DNA of 64,000 nt from Pseudomonas indica NBRC 103045. GTDB taxonomy: Bacteria > Pseudomonadota > Gammaproteobacteria > Pseudomonadales > Pseudomonadaceae. Below the pieces are notes generated by a model, which was given only the letters and a program-made list of their open reading frames with translations, ran no database searches and had not been told where the DNA came from. The translations under genes were made by a program, and so were the position numbers. How positions within the stretch are numbered: position 1 is the stretch's first letter; each line of letters starts with the position of its first letter. Where the stretch lies: assembly GCF_002091635.1 (NCBI RefSeq), contig NZ_BDAC01000008.1:179270-243269 (forward strand). The letters run 5' to 3'. This document shows positions 14,401 through 21,362 of this stretch, in pieces.

Positions 14401-17400
14401 ACCGATGCCCGGTCTGGTGATCGCGGCCTTGGGCGCGATAGTGTCCGCAGCGACGTTGAACTCCCGATGGAACAAGCCCACCGCTCCATCGGAGTCGGTA
14501 ATCTGCGCGGTCAGCTTGAGCTTCTCGTTGTAACGGATCAGCCCCTGCGGCACCTCCAGCACGAAGGTTCTCTGAAGCGCATAGGGACTTTCCATGCGAC
14601 CGAAATCGGCCGCTATGTCGGCGTCGTAGTTGGCCGCGAAACTGTCGTGAATGCTGAGGAAGGCGGCTTCGACGACTTTATCGCCCCCCGCAGCCGTATT
14701 GCTCGCGGAAGACAGAATCGGCAACGGCACACCGTTGGCGAACACTTTCAAACGATCCGAGGAAAGGAACCGGTCGTCCGCCGCTACCAGGCCAACCCGG
14801 ATGCGGAAGGTCCCTGCTGCAATGTCCTGCTCCTCGGCTGGCGCTGTAATACGAACTTCCGGTACCACGTTGACCAGCGGATGGATCAGCAGGGTACGCT
14901 GCGCAACATGGCCATAGGTATCGACCAGTTCTACCCGGTATTCGGTTGGTTCGGTCTGGTCGAAGAGGATTTCGGTCTTGTCCTCGGCAGACAGCGGTGC
15001 AGGCTGCGGGCAGGGTGCCGGGAAGGTCCGCTCGTATACCGTAGCGGCAACGCTGCCATCCCGCTTGAGGCGCTGGACGCGGTAGGCCGCCAGCCCCGCA
15101 TCATCGCGCAGCCGGGTATCGAGGCGGAATTTCTCGTTGGTACGTACCCAGAACTCGCCATAGTTGATGCGCGCCGGCTCTGTCAGCGCTTTCTTGTAGA
15201 CCCCATTCACCCAGTAGGTATTGAAACCGGTGATGGCGAGCTCGGGCTTCTCGTTGGCCTGCAGCGGATACACCATGCTGTGCTCGGTGCTGCGGCCGCT
15301 CCAGTCCTCGGCAATCAGCGTCAACTCGAGTTCGCCGCTATCGAACGCCTTGGGTACCCGATAGGGAATCTGCCAACTGCGCTGACCGAAGGTCACGCCG
15401 AGGTCATGGATCGTACGACTGCGGTTCTCGAGCAGGCGGAGACTTTTCAGGGCGCGGCTATCGTCGTCGAACTCGACCTTCATATCGAGCTGCTGCAGGG
15501 GAATGGCCACGCTACCGACTGCCGGAGACAGGATTTTCGCGGTAGGCGCGATCTCATCCAGGCTCAGGGCCTGCTGCAACAGCGGCTGGAGAGCCTGCTC
15601 GCCGCGCTCGACCGATAGACGATCAATGGCATGACCGAACAGTGTCACGCTGCCGCTCTGTACATCGGCCGGAATAGGCATGAGCAATGAATAACGCTGG
15701 TCGACACCTGGCAGGTTGGCGCTGTTGGCCAGTTGCAGGAATGCGACTTGCTCGCCGGCGCCTACGCCATCCTGCAACAACAAGTTGACTGCATAACGGC
15801 CCGGCACACGGGCGCCGTTGGCATTCGGCAGATCGGCCGCCACGCCCTCCTGCAGACTGAACTGGATGCCACGGATGAAACCGGGGATGCCACTGCGAGG
15901 ACGCAGTACCAGACGTGTAGTGTCGGTATTGAACAGCGTATCGAGCGCCAGCAGTCCATTGGGCGCCTCAATTTCGCGAATCGCGGGACGAACCTGACAG
16001 AGGTTGCGCGAATAGGTCTCCATCGTCCAGAAACCGGTCTGGTCGCCAACCTGGAGACTCCTGGGCTGCTGCGATTCCTCTCCTCCATCCAGCAGTAGAC
16101 GATCGCCTTGTACCTGGACGAACGCCTTGCCATTCAGAAGAAGCCCCCCTTGCCAGCCCTGGGCCTCCGGATAGGCCAGGCTGATACGAGCACGATTGCG
16201 CGCGGGTTGGCTCTCCTGGCGAGTCAGCCCCCGAATGTCACGAGCGGTGCCACCCAGCTCGCGCAAGGAGCTGATCACCAACAGATGATCGACCGCATCC
16301 TGCGAACTGCCCGAGGAGAAGTCGTCGGTAACCGTCAGGGTTCCGCGCAGCGGCTGGCCACGCTGCTGGCTATCGCTCGGCTGGCCGTCCCGCCATGCCA
16401 GCTTCGGTGGCAGGTCACGCTGGATCAGCAGACGTCGGGTCTGCTGGCTTTCGTTGCCGAGCAGGTCCTTGGCCTTGATGACCAACGTCAGCGCGACAGG
16501 CTCTTCTTGCGGACGGTAGCGAGCGATGTCCAGCGTGACAGCAGCCCCCTGGGGAATCGCCACATCCGCTGCGCTGAGATTGCTCGCCTGGGCGAGCACT
16601 TCGTCGCGGCCCTGATCGTCCAGCAACCGCACCTCGTAGGATGCGACGGCCGTTTCGTCCTGCAGGCTGGCCCGCAGCTCGACGGTCTGACGTTCGAACA
16701 ACCGCTCCGACGGCGACTGAATCGTGATGCGTGGTCCGGTCTCATCCGCCAGGACCTTGATATTGATCGGTTTGCTACGGGTCTCGTTGACGCCACGATC
16801 ACGGGCACGCACGACCAGTTGCAACACCTGCCCCGCATAACGACGGCTCAGTTCGGGCGTCAGACGCAACCGGGCATCGAAATCGGCATAGAATCGTTGC
16901 CCCGCGATGATCGATCCCAAGGTGCCGGGGTTGGGAATCTTGACGGTCTCGACACGATCCTTGCGGCTGAAAATTTCCCAGGGCAGTTTGTGTTCTTCGC
17001 GGGTCTGGGGGTCGATCAACACGGCGTCGATCGCATCGACGTACTGGTTGTCGCCGGCACTGCCCTGCAGATCGAAACTTTTCCCTGGCTCCAGACTGAA
17101 GTCCGCAATGGGCTTGTTCATCTGCAGCGTCGGCGCCTCGGTGTCGTCGACGATATCCAGCTCGAACATCGCCTCGGTCACCTGGTTGGCGCTGTCGAAG
17201 GCCCGCACACCGATATCGTCCCCGGCGGCGGCCTTGTTCGGCACGCGCAACGAAGCGCTGAGATAACTTCCCTGGTCCTGATTCAATTCGCTGCCGGTAA
17301 AAGCGCGCAGGACCGTGGTCTGTCCGCCCTGGCGGAGGAAGAACTCCACACGGGTCAGCTTGCGATCGTCCTGGGCCAGAACCTGAGCATTGAAAGACTC

Positions 17401-20400
17401 ACCCTCGTACAGGCGCGCTCCCGGAGCTGGAGCGCGGACGCTGACCAACGGTGGCTGATCCCGTTCGATGGGGAAGCGCCAGAAGGTGGGCTCGGCTTCG
17501 TTTCCGTACTGGTCCGCACCACGCAACTCGACCACCAGCTCGTCACCTTGCTCCGGAACGGTGACGGTAAAGGACTGCTCGTAAGTCGCAACCGCGAGGT
17601 TATCGACGCTATACAGCGTCCGAGCGCCTGCCAGGGCACGCAGGGACACCAGCCGGGTGTCGTCCACGCCCCGCACTTTCATGCTGATCGTGTTGCCGGC
17701 ATAGATCGGCGCCCCCTGTATCGGCGACAGCACCGCCAGGCGCGGACCAAGGACATCGGCCATCACCGGAACATCGAGATTCGCGACATCGCCGCGCTGG
17801 CCACCGTCGTCTACCGCGGCCACACGGAGCCTCAAGGTGCGGTTCTGGTTGCCCAGCGCCAAGGGCTTCAGGGGAATGGTCAGGCGGTTGACGGTTTCGG
17901 GACCCGGTATCAGACCTGCCTGGGCATCGATGCGTTTTTCCCATAAGGGTGCAGCGCCCCCGTCCTGCCACAAGCTGGCCTCCAGTGCATGGACGGCGAT
18001 GTCGTCGGTGGCGATGACCTCCACGACCACGTCGTCCTGGCTGTAGACCCGGCTCTGGGTGGGATTGATGGCACGAACCCTGGGCTTGGCATCATCCTGA
18101 ATGCCAATGAGCGCCTGCAGTTCCGAGGTATTGCCGGTGCCGTCGGTGGCAATGGCCCGAATCGGATAGGTGTCATAACGCACGCCGTCGAGGTGCTTGA
18201 ACGCTGGCGCCGCAACAACCTTGAGCGCGGAAAACGCCTTGAGCGTCCCTGGAATCGATTGCAGCGTGAGGTTGCCATCCACATTGCTCAGGTGATCCTG
18301 CAGATCGCCGGTCAGGACGTACCCCACCCCATCGCGCTTGGCAACGCCATAGAGATCCAGGCGCTCCACGCCAACATTGTCGTAACCGGTGAGTTTCAGG
18401 ACAAAGGTGCTGTTCTCGACGACCGGAGCCAGATCCTTGCCGGCGTCACTGACGTTTATGCTCGGAGAAGCCAGGTTGAGGACGGGCTGCTCCTCGTCCT
18501 TGCCAAGGGTGACATTGACCACTGCACTACGGGCAAGCTGACCGGCACTGTCGGTGGCCTCGGCATGGATCGCCAGCGGCGCTTCCTTCACTACCCCTTG
18601 CGGAGTCTGGTACACGACGGCGAACGGCGCCCGCAGGTCCGTCCCTACCAGTTTGCCGTTGACGAAGAAGTCAACCTGGCGCATGCCCAGGTCATCGGTC
18701 GCATTGGCCCGGAGTTCGACCGGCTGGCCGGAGACCAGATGCATACCCTCTACCGGATGACTGAGTGAGACCGTGGGTAACTGATCGCCCTTTACCGGCA
18801 GCAGTAGCTTCTCGGAAAGGTTGCTCTGCTCGTGCTGATCCACCACCCGAGCACGCAACTCCAGCGTGGTGCCAAGCCATTCGGGCTTGATCGGGAGCTG
18901 GAAGGAGTGGGTGGCACTGCGAATCCCGAAGGCGTTGCCATCGTAGTTCTTGACCTGGTGGCGATACGACTGGACTTCTTCGCCATTGACCTGCAGGAAA
19001 AGGTCGGTCCCGGCATCCAGTGTGTCGTCGCTGGCTTCAACGGTAACCGTCACGGTCTGGCCGACAGTAGCCAGACTGCCCACCGCAGGCTGCGTGATAC
19101 GCGTGGTCGGCCGCTGGTTCTGCAGAACACGCAGAAGACGAGCCGGGGCGTCTTTCACGCCGCCATTACGAGAATACACGCGTGCGGACAGCGCCAGGCT
19201 GGTCTCCTGCACGGAGATATCGGGAACTGTCAGATCTACCAGCCAAAGCTCGAACAGCTCCTTCCGATTCGGGTCGCTCGGCAAAGGCCGCTGTTCCAGG
19301 ACGGGGAACATCGTCTCGCCGACCTTGCGGCCATCCATGAAGTATTCGACGCGACTGATGCCGCTCTGATACTCCACGTCAGGCAACACGCCCAGGCTGG
19401 CGGCGATGACGGCACGAATCTGGCTGTTTTCAACGACACGCTGAGCATCGACCGGCGTTTCAAACGTAAAGGCCGGGACGGTGGGATTGCTCTTCGCCAC
19501 GACCCGGACCGTTCGCTCGGGTGAACTCTGGCTGTTGCCTGCGCTATCGAACGCCACGACGCGCAAATGCAGCTCATGCCCTTCCAATTCCTGCTCGATG
19601 GGAAGGCTCAGTGCATAGGGCGGCGCTACGCGTCGACCGACCAGGCTGCCATCCAGCCAGAATTCGACGCCTTTCACCGCAACATCGTCGGTGGCATTGG
19701 CCGCCAATTCGAGAACAGAACCAACAGCGATGCTGGCTGGTGGCTGGAGATCGACAGAAGGCGCAGCGTCTTCGGCGGCGACCGGTAAGTCGACGCCGAT
19801 ATCCGGATAGCGCTGCAGGTTCAGATGGACCGTCAAGGGGCTCTGGTCGGGAATCTGCGCCCGCGCCAGGAGTTCGTGCCGCTCGTTGCTTTCCAGTACC
19901 CCTTCGCTGCCATCCGGCAACCGCATTTCCACGACCAGGCTATCCGCCAGGGGGGCTTCGCTGCCGTCATCGAAGACTGCCAGCAGGGGAGGCAATTTTT
20001 GAAATTCATTCAGACGACTCAGCACCAGCGGCTGGCCTGATGCCTGCCCATTGAATTTCAGGGAGGTCAGGCGGCGACTGAAGTCGACTTTCACCGGCAG
20101 GCTGATTTCCGCCAGGCCGGGGTAGTTCAAATAAACGAAAACCGCCTCACCGGCGGTTTCCTGCAAGGGATAGACGACACCCTCGGCGCTGACCCAAACC
20201 TTCTCAGGACTGGAGGAGCGGTAACTGACGCCTTGCCCCAGCCCCGCCAAAGGCGTAGGCCCGCGAAATTCGAAATCCACCTCGGGAATCAAACGGGCCG
20301 ATTGCAGCGCGTCACTGAATATCAGGCTGCCGGGACTGACGCTGATGGAGCGGGCCGCTTCGTCGACGCTATCTCCGGTGAAGCGAATATCCGAATAGCT

Positions 20401-21111
20401 GTTCTGGTTGCCGGATGCGTCCACGGCCGTCGCCTGGACCATGACCAACGCGTTACGTGCAACCTCTTCGGCCGACAAAGAAGGTTCGATGCGCTGGCGC
20501 AAGCTGTAGCGGCTTTGCCCATCGACGGAGGGATAGACCCTTACGGCCTCAGGCATACGCAGGAAAGCCCGGCTCTCCGCCTGACTCACGACACCACCTG
20601 CGGCACGCAAGTCCGAAGCACGCAGGCCGGTGAAGGCAATACTCAGGTAACTGAGATCGACATCATCCCGAGCATCAAAGCTGGCAACCAGATATTGCTG
20701 CCCGTCCTCCATTTCGATAGCCAGCTGCGTCAGTTGCAGATCAGGCAACTGTCGCTCGGAAGCGAAACTTTCGCTGTAGTCCTTCTTGGTACCGTCGACA
20801 TAGGAGAGGCGAACTGCCGGCTGCAGCATGCCGCTGCCTTCCAGGCGGAAGTTGAAAGAACAACTGGCCACCGAGTCTCCGTCACGCAGGGCATCGGTAG
20901 GCAAAAAACGCTGATTGGTAGCAGGAATGGAGACTTCGACGAGATTACGACAATCGGCTATGGCGAGGGTGTAGTCGACCGCATCACCGGAGCTGCCAAG
21001 AGGCGCTGCGGCTCGGATATCGAATTCAGCGAACGCGAGTGCGGGAGCCGCCAGCGCGCAGAGCGTGGCAAGCAAGCGTCGAATTCCGGTAAAGCTGCAT
21101 CCGTGCGGCAT
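1..21111 (-). CDS. Giant secreted multi-domain Ig-like / beta-propeller / IPT-TIG protein (3' end outside window)
   Basis: The minus strand stays open in one register from an ATG at 21111 to the left edge, giving at least 7,037 codons with no stop seen. Residues 1-28 form a signal peptide: Arg-Arg, a hydrophobic stretch LLATLCALAAPALAFA, then Glu-Phe. Residues ~450-3,150 are tandem Ig-like modules, typically beginning with a proline-rich join and containing phrases such as ATDDLGMRQVDFFVNG. From residue ~3,200 a different order recurs: LVIVD-like propeller repeats (VANGNGGVQVIDIS), an SbsA-type bacterial Ig fold (PLDSALELYFTRSL) and an IPT/TIG fold (GGTRVLIKGQGF). The last readable residues again begin an IPT fold. 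It is probably an extracellular or surface adhesin or scaffold. No enzyme motif was recognised. Base composition looks less GC-rich than the housekeeping genes. The C-terminus, and so any anchor or release signal, is outside the window. The open frame is certain; the role is inference. Confidence 0.88.
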   Translation of the reverse strand, partial: MPHGCSFTGIRRLLATLCALAAPALAFAEFDIRAAAPLGSSGDAVDYTLAIADCRNLVEVSIPATNQRFLPTDALRDGDSVASCSFNFRLEGSGMLQPAVRLSYVDGTKKDYSESFASERQLPDLQLTQLAIEMEDGQQYLVASFDARDDVDLSYLSIAFTGLRASDLRAAGGVVSQAESRAFLRMPEAVRVYPSVDGQSRYSLRQRIEPSLSAEEVARNALVMVQATAVDASGNQNSYSDIRFTGDSVDEAARSISVSPGSLIFSDALQSARLIPEVDFEFRGPTPLAGLGQGVSYRSSSPEKVWVSAEGVVYPLQETAGEAVFVYLNYPGLAEISLPVKVDFSRRLTSLKFNGQASGQPLVLSRLNEFQKLPPLLAVFDDGSEAPLADSLVVEMRLPDGSEGVLESNERHELLARAQIPDQSPLTVHLNLQRYPDIGVDLPVAAEDAAPSVDLQPPASIAVGSVLELAANATDDVAVKGVEFWLDGSLVGRRVAPPYALSLPIEQELEGHELHLRVVAFDSAGNSQSSPERTVRVVAKSNPTVPAFTFETPVDAQRVVENSQIRAVIAASLGVLPDVEYQSGISRVEYFMDGRKVGETMFPVLEQRPLPSDPNRKELFELWLVDLTVPDISVQETSLALSARVYSRNGGVKDAPARLLRVLQNQRPTTRITQPAVGSLATVGQTVTVTVEASDDTLDAGTDLFLQVNGEEVQSYRHQVKNYDGNAFGIRSATHSFQLPIKPEWLGTTLELRARVVDQHEQSNLSEKLLLPVKGDQLPTVSLSHPVEGMHLVSGQPVELRANATDDLGMRQVDFFVNGKLVGTDLRAPFAVVYQTPQGVVKEAPLAIHAEATDSAGQLARSAVVNVTLGKDEEQPVLNLASPSINVSDAGKDLAPVVENSTFVLKLTGYDNVGVERLDLYGVAKRDGVGYVLTGDLQDHLSNVDGNLTLQSIPGTLKAFSALKVVAAPAFKHLDGVRYDTYPIRAIATDGTGNTSELQALIGIQDDAKPRVRAINPTQSRVYSQDDVVVEVIATDDIAVHALEASLWQDGGAAPLWEKRIDAQAGLIPGPETVNRLTIPLKPLALGNQNRTLRLRVAAVDDGGQRGDVANLDVPVMADVLGPRLAVLSPIQGAPIYAGNTISMKVRGVDDTRLVSLRALAGARTLYSVDNLAVATYEQSFTVTVPEQGDELVVELRGADQYGNEAEPTFWRFPIERDQPPLVSVRAPAPGARLYEGESFNAQVLAQDDRKLTRVEFFLRQGGQTTVLRAFTGSELNQDQGSYLSASLRVPNKAAAGDDIGVRAFDSANQVTEAMFELDIVDDTEAPTLQMNKPIADFSLEPGKSFDLQGSAGDNQYVDAIDAVLIDPQTREEHKLPWEIFSRKDRVETVKIPNPGTLGSIIAGQRFYADFDARLRLTPELSRRYAGQVLQLVVRARDRGVNETRSKPINIKVLADETGPRITIQSPSERLFERQTVELRASLQDETAVASYEVRLLDDQGRDEVLAQASNLSAADVAIPQGAAVTLDIARYRPQEEPVALTLVIKAKDLLGNESQQTRRLLIQRDLPPKLAWRDGQPSDSQQRGQPLRGTLTVTDDFSSGSSQDAVDHLLVISSLRELGGTARDIRGLTRQESQPARNRARISLAYPEAQGWQGGLLLNGKAFVQVQGDRLLLDGGEESQQPRSLQVGDQTGFWTMETYSRNLCQVRPAIREIEAPNGLLALDTLFNTDTTRLVLRPRSGIPGFIRGIQFSLQEGVAADLPNANGARVPGRYAVNLLLQDGVGAGEQVAFLQLANSANLPGVDQRYSLLMPIPADVQSGSVTLFGHAIDRLSVERGEQALQPLLQQALSLDEIAPTAKILSPAVGSVAIPLQQLDMKVEFDDDSRALKSLRLLENRSRTIHDLGVTFGQRSWQIPYRVPKAFDSGELELTLIAEDWSGRSTEHSMVYPLQANEKPELAITGFNTYWVNGVYKKALTEPARINYGEFWVRTNEKFRLDTRLRDDAGLAAYRVQRLKRDGSVAATVYERTFPAPCPQPAPLSAEDKTEILFDQTEPTEYRVELVDTYGHVAQRTLLIHPLVNVVPEVRITAPAEEQDIAAGTFRIRVGLVAADDRFLSSDRLKVFANGVPLPILSSASNTAAGGDKVVEAAFLSIHDSFAANYDADIAADFGRMESPYALQRTFVLEVPQGLIRYNEKLKLTAQITDSDGAVGLFHREFNVAADTIAPKAAITRPGIGFGAIEDSDFTVGVQALDNVKVNRITVSRAYSVLVKGEAQARIQDFVQVRNIEGIPADDYKPVSTVDIDTPEYTQVLHVDRLQQILDGFGVTHDQVSAVEVWVKVDAYDVANSYSTRVSYPVRVDERPVLDVVEPLAGAKVVEGNPLYVNVKAFDDVGIEYVHLRATYGNGQQPYEMRLRTAPYNFSVPMSVFDPANPAANRVHLSIEAVDTYGVAHNDLDKHRAEEGLDVEIVQDQAPSVVIGTPKDGSQVIEGQLMLVQVNAVDDVGIDRVVLNVAGLKGGDRSFTDLVFPYEFLVEIPYGQAGTDLLLTASTLERRANGQARSVTTPRPVRVHTFKDEQPPQLVVKLPVSPGASASEKRALPYQLEVEDNVRVGSVGLGLYVDRDADGQFVDGERVADRLMITAPFFGSLPLGSIADYLGRTDALPDALSMQLRITARDGAGNETVQNIPVTLRKNQLPEVNAIKLLDARGFAMGDVSSLTEGRGIVIQVQASDPEVGVDSASLFYSIGAADATPVYQPLGEDSAAPYQFHFKVPNGRVGQVLRLRAKARDLDGYESPMVDLPGALKIEADQAPQARIVKPDNDNSVVIDGEDVEVFVEAFDDLGPEGIDHVTFYVNGIPAYTTEQSYGQQTGSHAQDHVYRAQLAAPSGVQGFTVQAIAYDVLGQAGESQVIRIGRLEDTVVPRLSVLAPIDRDVLTMGESLRAVTSIEDMGGAIQHVYMTWQREYQDASGAWVVAGDDAYKLELFRNDERAAGDTTPVSQPDKHYFVYWADFSDGKVLRRTGLRNERVHVLTEVITPNHTVKKDTYHEIGWPLSERRYILPAPGAQASAKQVHYTAVDQYRGLARSGAMLAAWSSVDPLRIEQRLDLLTKGQLATTLPPARTGIFILDADNEAQSNQSGDFFNYSPLLNGAAEMFSGSIGELMTDENIVLASKSGVAGGACETGSVTCQFISQMTAEIRKDWVGGDRPSEGTGALYLDNDAGELLLFGQKNGDGQFGLPYLLMGRVDMPYPDVYGLTRSGNLALVANGNGGVQVIDISNMRAPYHVGYIKPNGFSRDVKVVGHYAYIAASEEGVVVADLSTPAMPIVARVDTLGIANRLHLVGNQLYVTDMAGAGDSARLSRIDISEPDQPRVVQVVEIEPNRPDLAPDGLYDVHVSGNLAYVTQLLSDQEDKPSQSLVQIIDLARVGESGLDATVPVMVKRKATADDFAVRGVTLARGAIQVAAGKGGIGRIDLPSLTILQHAPQLGENDVSTQLPAILIELSAVLPEHTVLGDYVQVLEGDAQIGRDITAQFDLAFAARGADTTKRRIQLTRKEGQSLLPRQRYYVRIKQGLTPVTGQPLQADYVFNFNTASADARYPDILSICTRESAERGACVNAGDVRGGTELIVRGVDFGDAPRLLVGGEPLVIEKRELDAQTGIVALYAKTVPNYPGPATVTVTNDGGLSDTVLGGFVFVDELSISHLTPAVVRVAQAGRNDLVAVVGKGFHAGMKLTAYKSGEPGSAQTFEVGSPELRLYSAERMNWLVPELRDDDGAGYRGFIDVELEDELGRRYVQRNALFYGRLQLDRGLESEPAMSRDTIDQRLRKLENGQLTDYVPDPLKLPPGNIVDLAVDSDLRMVYVLGRGELGEGVPRPSQLASLDDLKNYYAPGWLSLVKYDPARIDQAAPRHGLGYYNLPQDLQPSAMALAEHHVYVAARGYSFPFVDTEYEGRSVLLVYDREIRDPDDLGEQPPGKDRGIRYSLPLPFNEVAEKVVVHQGLAIVATRKEGVAVVSLADPLRPSVVRRITQATLDGRSQALSSISDIAVIGDTLHIVNGNRRVVFDLSKPSLPQLGDSDSAGLTALAADGSRFATGNDLKLYDASRPAYIRQIARYQSGGFSVPGQSMGIEAFATTGVNLTRAPAASEEQCEESPSEYLGFYDFSRPDNINLLDALVLPYRCMSTPNGLLTKSNARYPLLVTEQGIGVFAMMDKAKKSHLGLVDLLTLELVSSVPRDQADGVPLDSALELYFTRSLNRLSDDDLRDYLVLQREAQSGQPPEIIPFALQRSDDQRVLRMLPEQQLAASSGYRIILKGDLASRRTRGLMEHTVRFRTGLAAGPRVAILGTSPSTLDVSGGPLTVVLSGVTGQPQFSVSGQVAQAALTETRADGTALYTVQAPASTPGAASLQVISGNGSKASKVGAVQYVEPLLLRSLAPAQGSFNGGTRVLIKGQGFRADPGAMTILFGDTEATQYKVLDAETLEVITPASSLGTVDVQVTLSGNAQQGTLPKAFTYQQPPQSLIRDTGRVYDLALDPSGSYLFSAQGTAGVLIYAVNAGDQVANPDDLLRLIDRDKNKRDDRILSQVTLPGGFIAVGVEPFFERGSDRAYITGVRLDGNGNALESRLFTVGFDSLNPANSTLLNALELPGKSARGLRVRNARVLLAAGEAGVGVVDSFLTNKTYLVESLASEPNVPLLDVATQDSPAGEAGLLVGVGGAFNFASNRLTATEANGSGGFQVYRQDKAKGLQRLAHLDLPGTRVSLQGRYAYVAAGASGVAVVDLQNPAKPQVVARVNDIGYVYDLDFNGNTLYVARGNKGVLTIDVTDPLRPQPGRSMDAPAGGTIESVVADAYSALGGGVDATGSVVQVVPDVVLRLHRVDPVNGILDRQPDGSLLVVARFSKAIDLYPANLARFALLGPQGETLNSTVQIINNDARLVLSDASAGQLAVGSRLTLLVKAGLASVKPMSGRDPLVLHTLAQDQRVSLVYRGSREDALSLEAVVPRRVARDKASLITVSARGLPASMTGVRLYVGDQLLQIEEVVRESDTAPAVLKASVPPLPQAGQYNLTLAVVRDGVTQQAVLEGALLVDAPIRLDALTPLWGPVGGDTTVTLTGEGFEPGNSVMDGLKVRFGGLPVGRIDVLSSTRMRVTSPRGMPGKVDVLGEDRYGNQSRLSGDDSFGYGLRKLAELHPSLIFPSDVFIDRETGVALTNGGFMVEGYGKQVLQAGGWMPENYRAAAFSVQNPARPELVGGSPALPSDAQRLNLKNQALKIQKRLEGSFLGSGTLEPTAEEQEILDRAAAQDFRIALDSLQIAPTLEWEENTRRKRLYVASGLGGVARLNLDEQNGLQVIHEEELSTPISRLIKQGYGLIAAGASVDAEPPDSQECAFKTGSSNGTGLMALNYQDGEDPVRVDAPAALSGAGVLRLEDGWLIGGGNIRSAAWRNCPGWSESLVKATDGEAGKLQMLNLFDPAQLRSYEFEANPQDVAIYGRYMIVALGSRGLEIFDRDQPQQRLRVDLGKQLQASAGRGVRLRMAGSLLFVSAESGVVVLDLRNPMQPHVVSAGNQERIEALDLFNNRLVAGSGTQGLTVLELPGALVLEASVKQDGVLPAGEQTLQLTFNEPVTLDSLRSEGAIRLLDIGNGEQNLPVPEVVALDGDNQSATRIALRFAPAPGARLSLRLDSARNLRGSGLWTPYQVDFRIAPAGASQPRIDYLKNARFHRGQQATVEIHGAGFSQSVKGFVNQYPIDLQWVSDKEVRIAAHALDLLPLTPGQWHLRLEDGGLRADFLGALMVGTEQPLEQVKFTVSPDSASKAGGQKVAITASHDALMPGTRVVLRARHSDTEIYTGRSPVVEAPGVTTIDLQDDVETLRSFSFTLPGVIDPDIYDLYLRIPSGAETRTIKVGSLSYTLPKGLGVILPNYPPMQIGAAQSVGDLLFVGVKAGSAPTAGNRFLMTAGLEIYDIGLWERPIRLSQLRLNDAVLGLEVLDKVVYLANDRAGVSVVDVNDLSRPLLVSSLALPNHRALDVAIEPTRRALAVAAANDLGTGYVRFLPLGRNELGAQAPLPTIAFDGSLRADLLGAPVDLQWLNGELYVLFLRNTQLHLAIFKGFGDQLEYRVQAIERGIVSASSVSDALSLASLQVQQGLISVSTGDRYLLLEANAQGQYETIYWQTQKTGELLGMGGQVMQGNGKGVEINTQPYLAVASSTPASGAVIGLNEPVLIAFNNLINTDAAHLAQALNVLDEQGQPLDGAAYEMAGTNTLRGGLIELRFKGEYQGRLRIEVTQALLDLQGHSLRQPFVLQLERRTGVRPLVNQVRRVVNDVTGLHYFHATGGEQALISGSGFGVAAEQLAVWIGEVRLQPEQVVGVTDQELRVQVPDLQLGGISATLPVKVERLDQHLAYLRQGAITVLPQVEIDDLQPKTGPPQGGNLVTLHGRGFNHYVQVRFAGALAGDLKVLSSNRLEVRAPAGSFGKAKVTVESQLFPGEQAEAKVEYFYTGVPTGSVNLPSEVASPISAITRLDNAESQLLYVITGGSFDKLDLQGRVSRITSKDARLIVADISDPVHPVILTKKFLDTEKYYHYEAPNGLAPRGFVDMTITGDQLFLAGGRKLVQFDLTLPAEPERIAEMELPADINALASGDGLIYVAYQQGVRLYRLTAELKLIDLGLLDTTRLGGIPGRLRLVGSSLWATLPQQRQLVEIELASGEYRIKRRINTRDAAGNPFVPEDVLVLPNHLLVSSGSAATVQLFALDSDTGATPVTDLKLTYLVSRGDLFAGQLQLAGQTLYVAGGQGDVQLFDISPWLNGQVQSNIALRDYFSVLGNVTSLSLGSQALYAGSSFVFVHGEPAENPLEDLGAATQLGGSLNTLAYQNLAILSQFPRPMGRLPREAAIEVQFNRLLDNQQLRDLGSQLVQLRLDGVAVPAQVAQVGVGRLVIRPNALVSGKQYEVVLGAALQDQQKRALGHDYRFRFIADSEAQIALDSFGPRQSSWRGGAEATLRGRGFGENLIVEVGGQRVAATDILYRDENELR

Positions 21112-21362
21112 GGCGGATGAAAAGTTCCATTTATTTTGTAAATCCAAGACCAGTTCATTGATAGAACCAGCCTTTTCGGTGGCACAATGCTATAGATCGT
21201 AATATTTCATTTCAAGGTGGAAAAATTCCGCTACATCGGCGAATAGACAGGAAATGTGATGCGATTCAAAGAAAACCTTTGTGAAGTTCCGCCTATCAGC
21301 CTCTGTCTTTGCAGCGGAAACCCGCGCCGATAGTATTGCCACGCCATCACAGGGAAGCGTCT
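21112..21362. promoter_or_regulatory. Divergent intergenic region between the giant gene and gspC
   Basis: This 251-bp, comparatively AT-rich spacer must hold the promoters of both the giant gene (minus) and the gspC-gspD operon (plus). A TTG-initiated extension of gspC at 21309 is formally open but has no ribosome site, so I leave the region non-coding. I see no unambiguous -35/-10 pair and no strong palindrome. Confidence 0.5.

Noticed and set aside
21176..21200. Possible sigma-54 promoter (TGGCAC followed by TGCT) before gspC
   Set aside because: The GG and GC elements are separated by 6 bases where sigma-54 requires 10.
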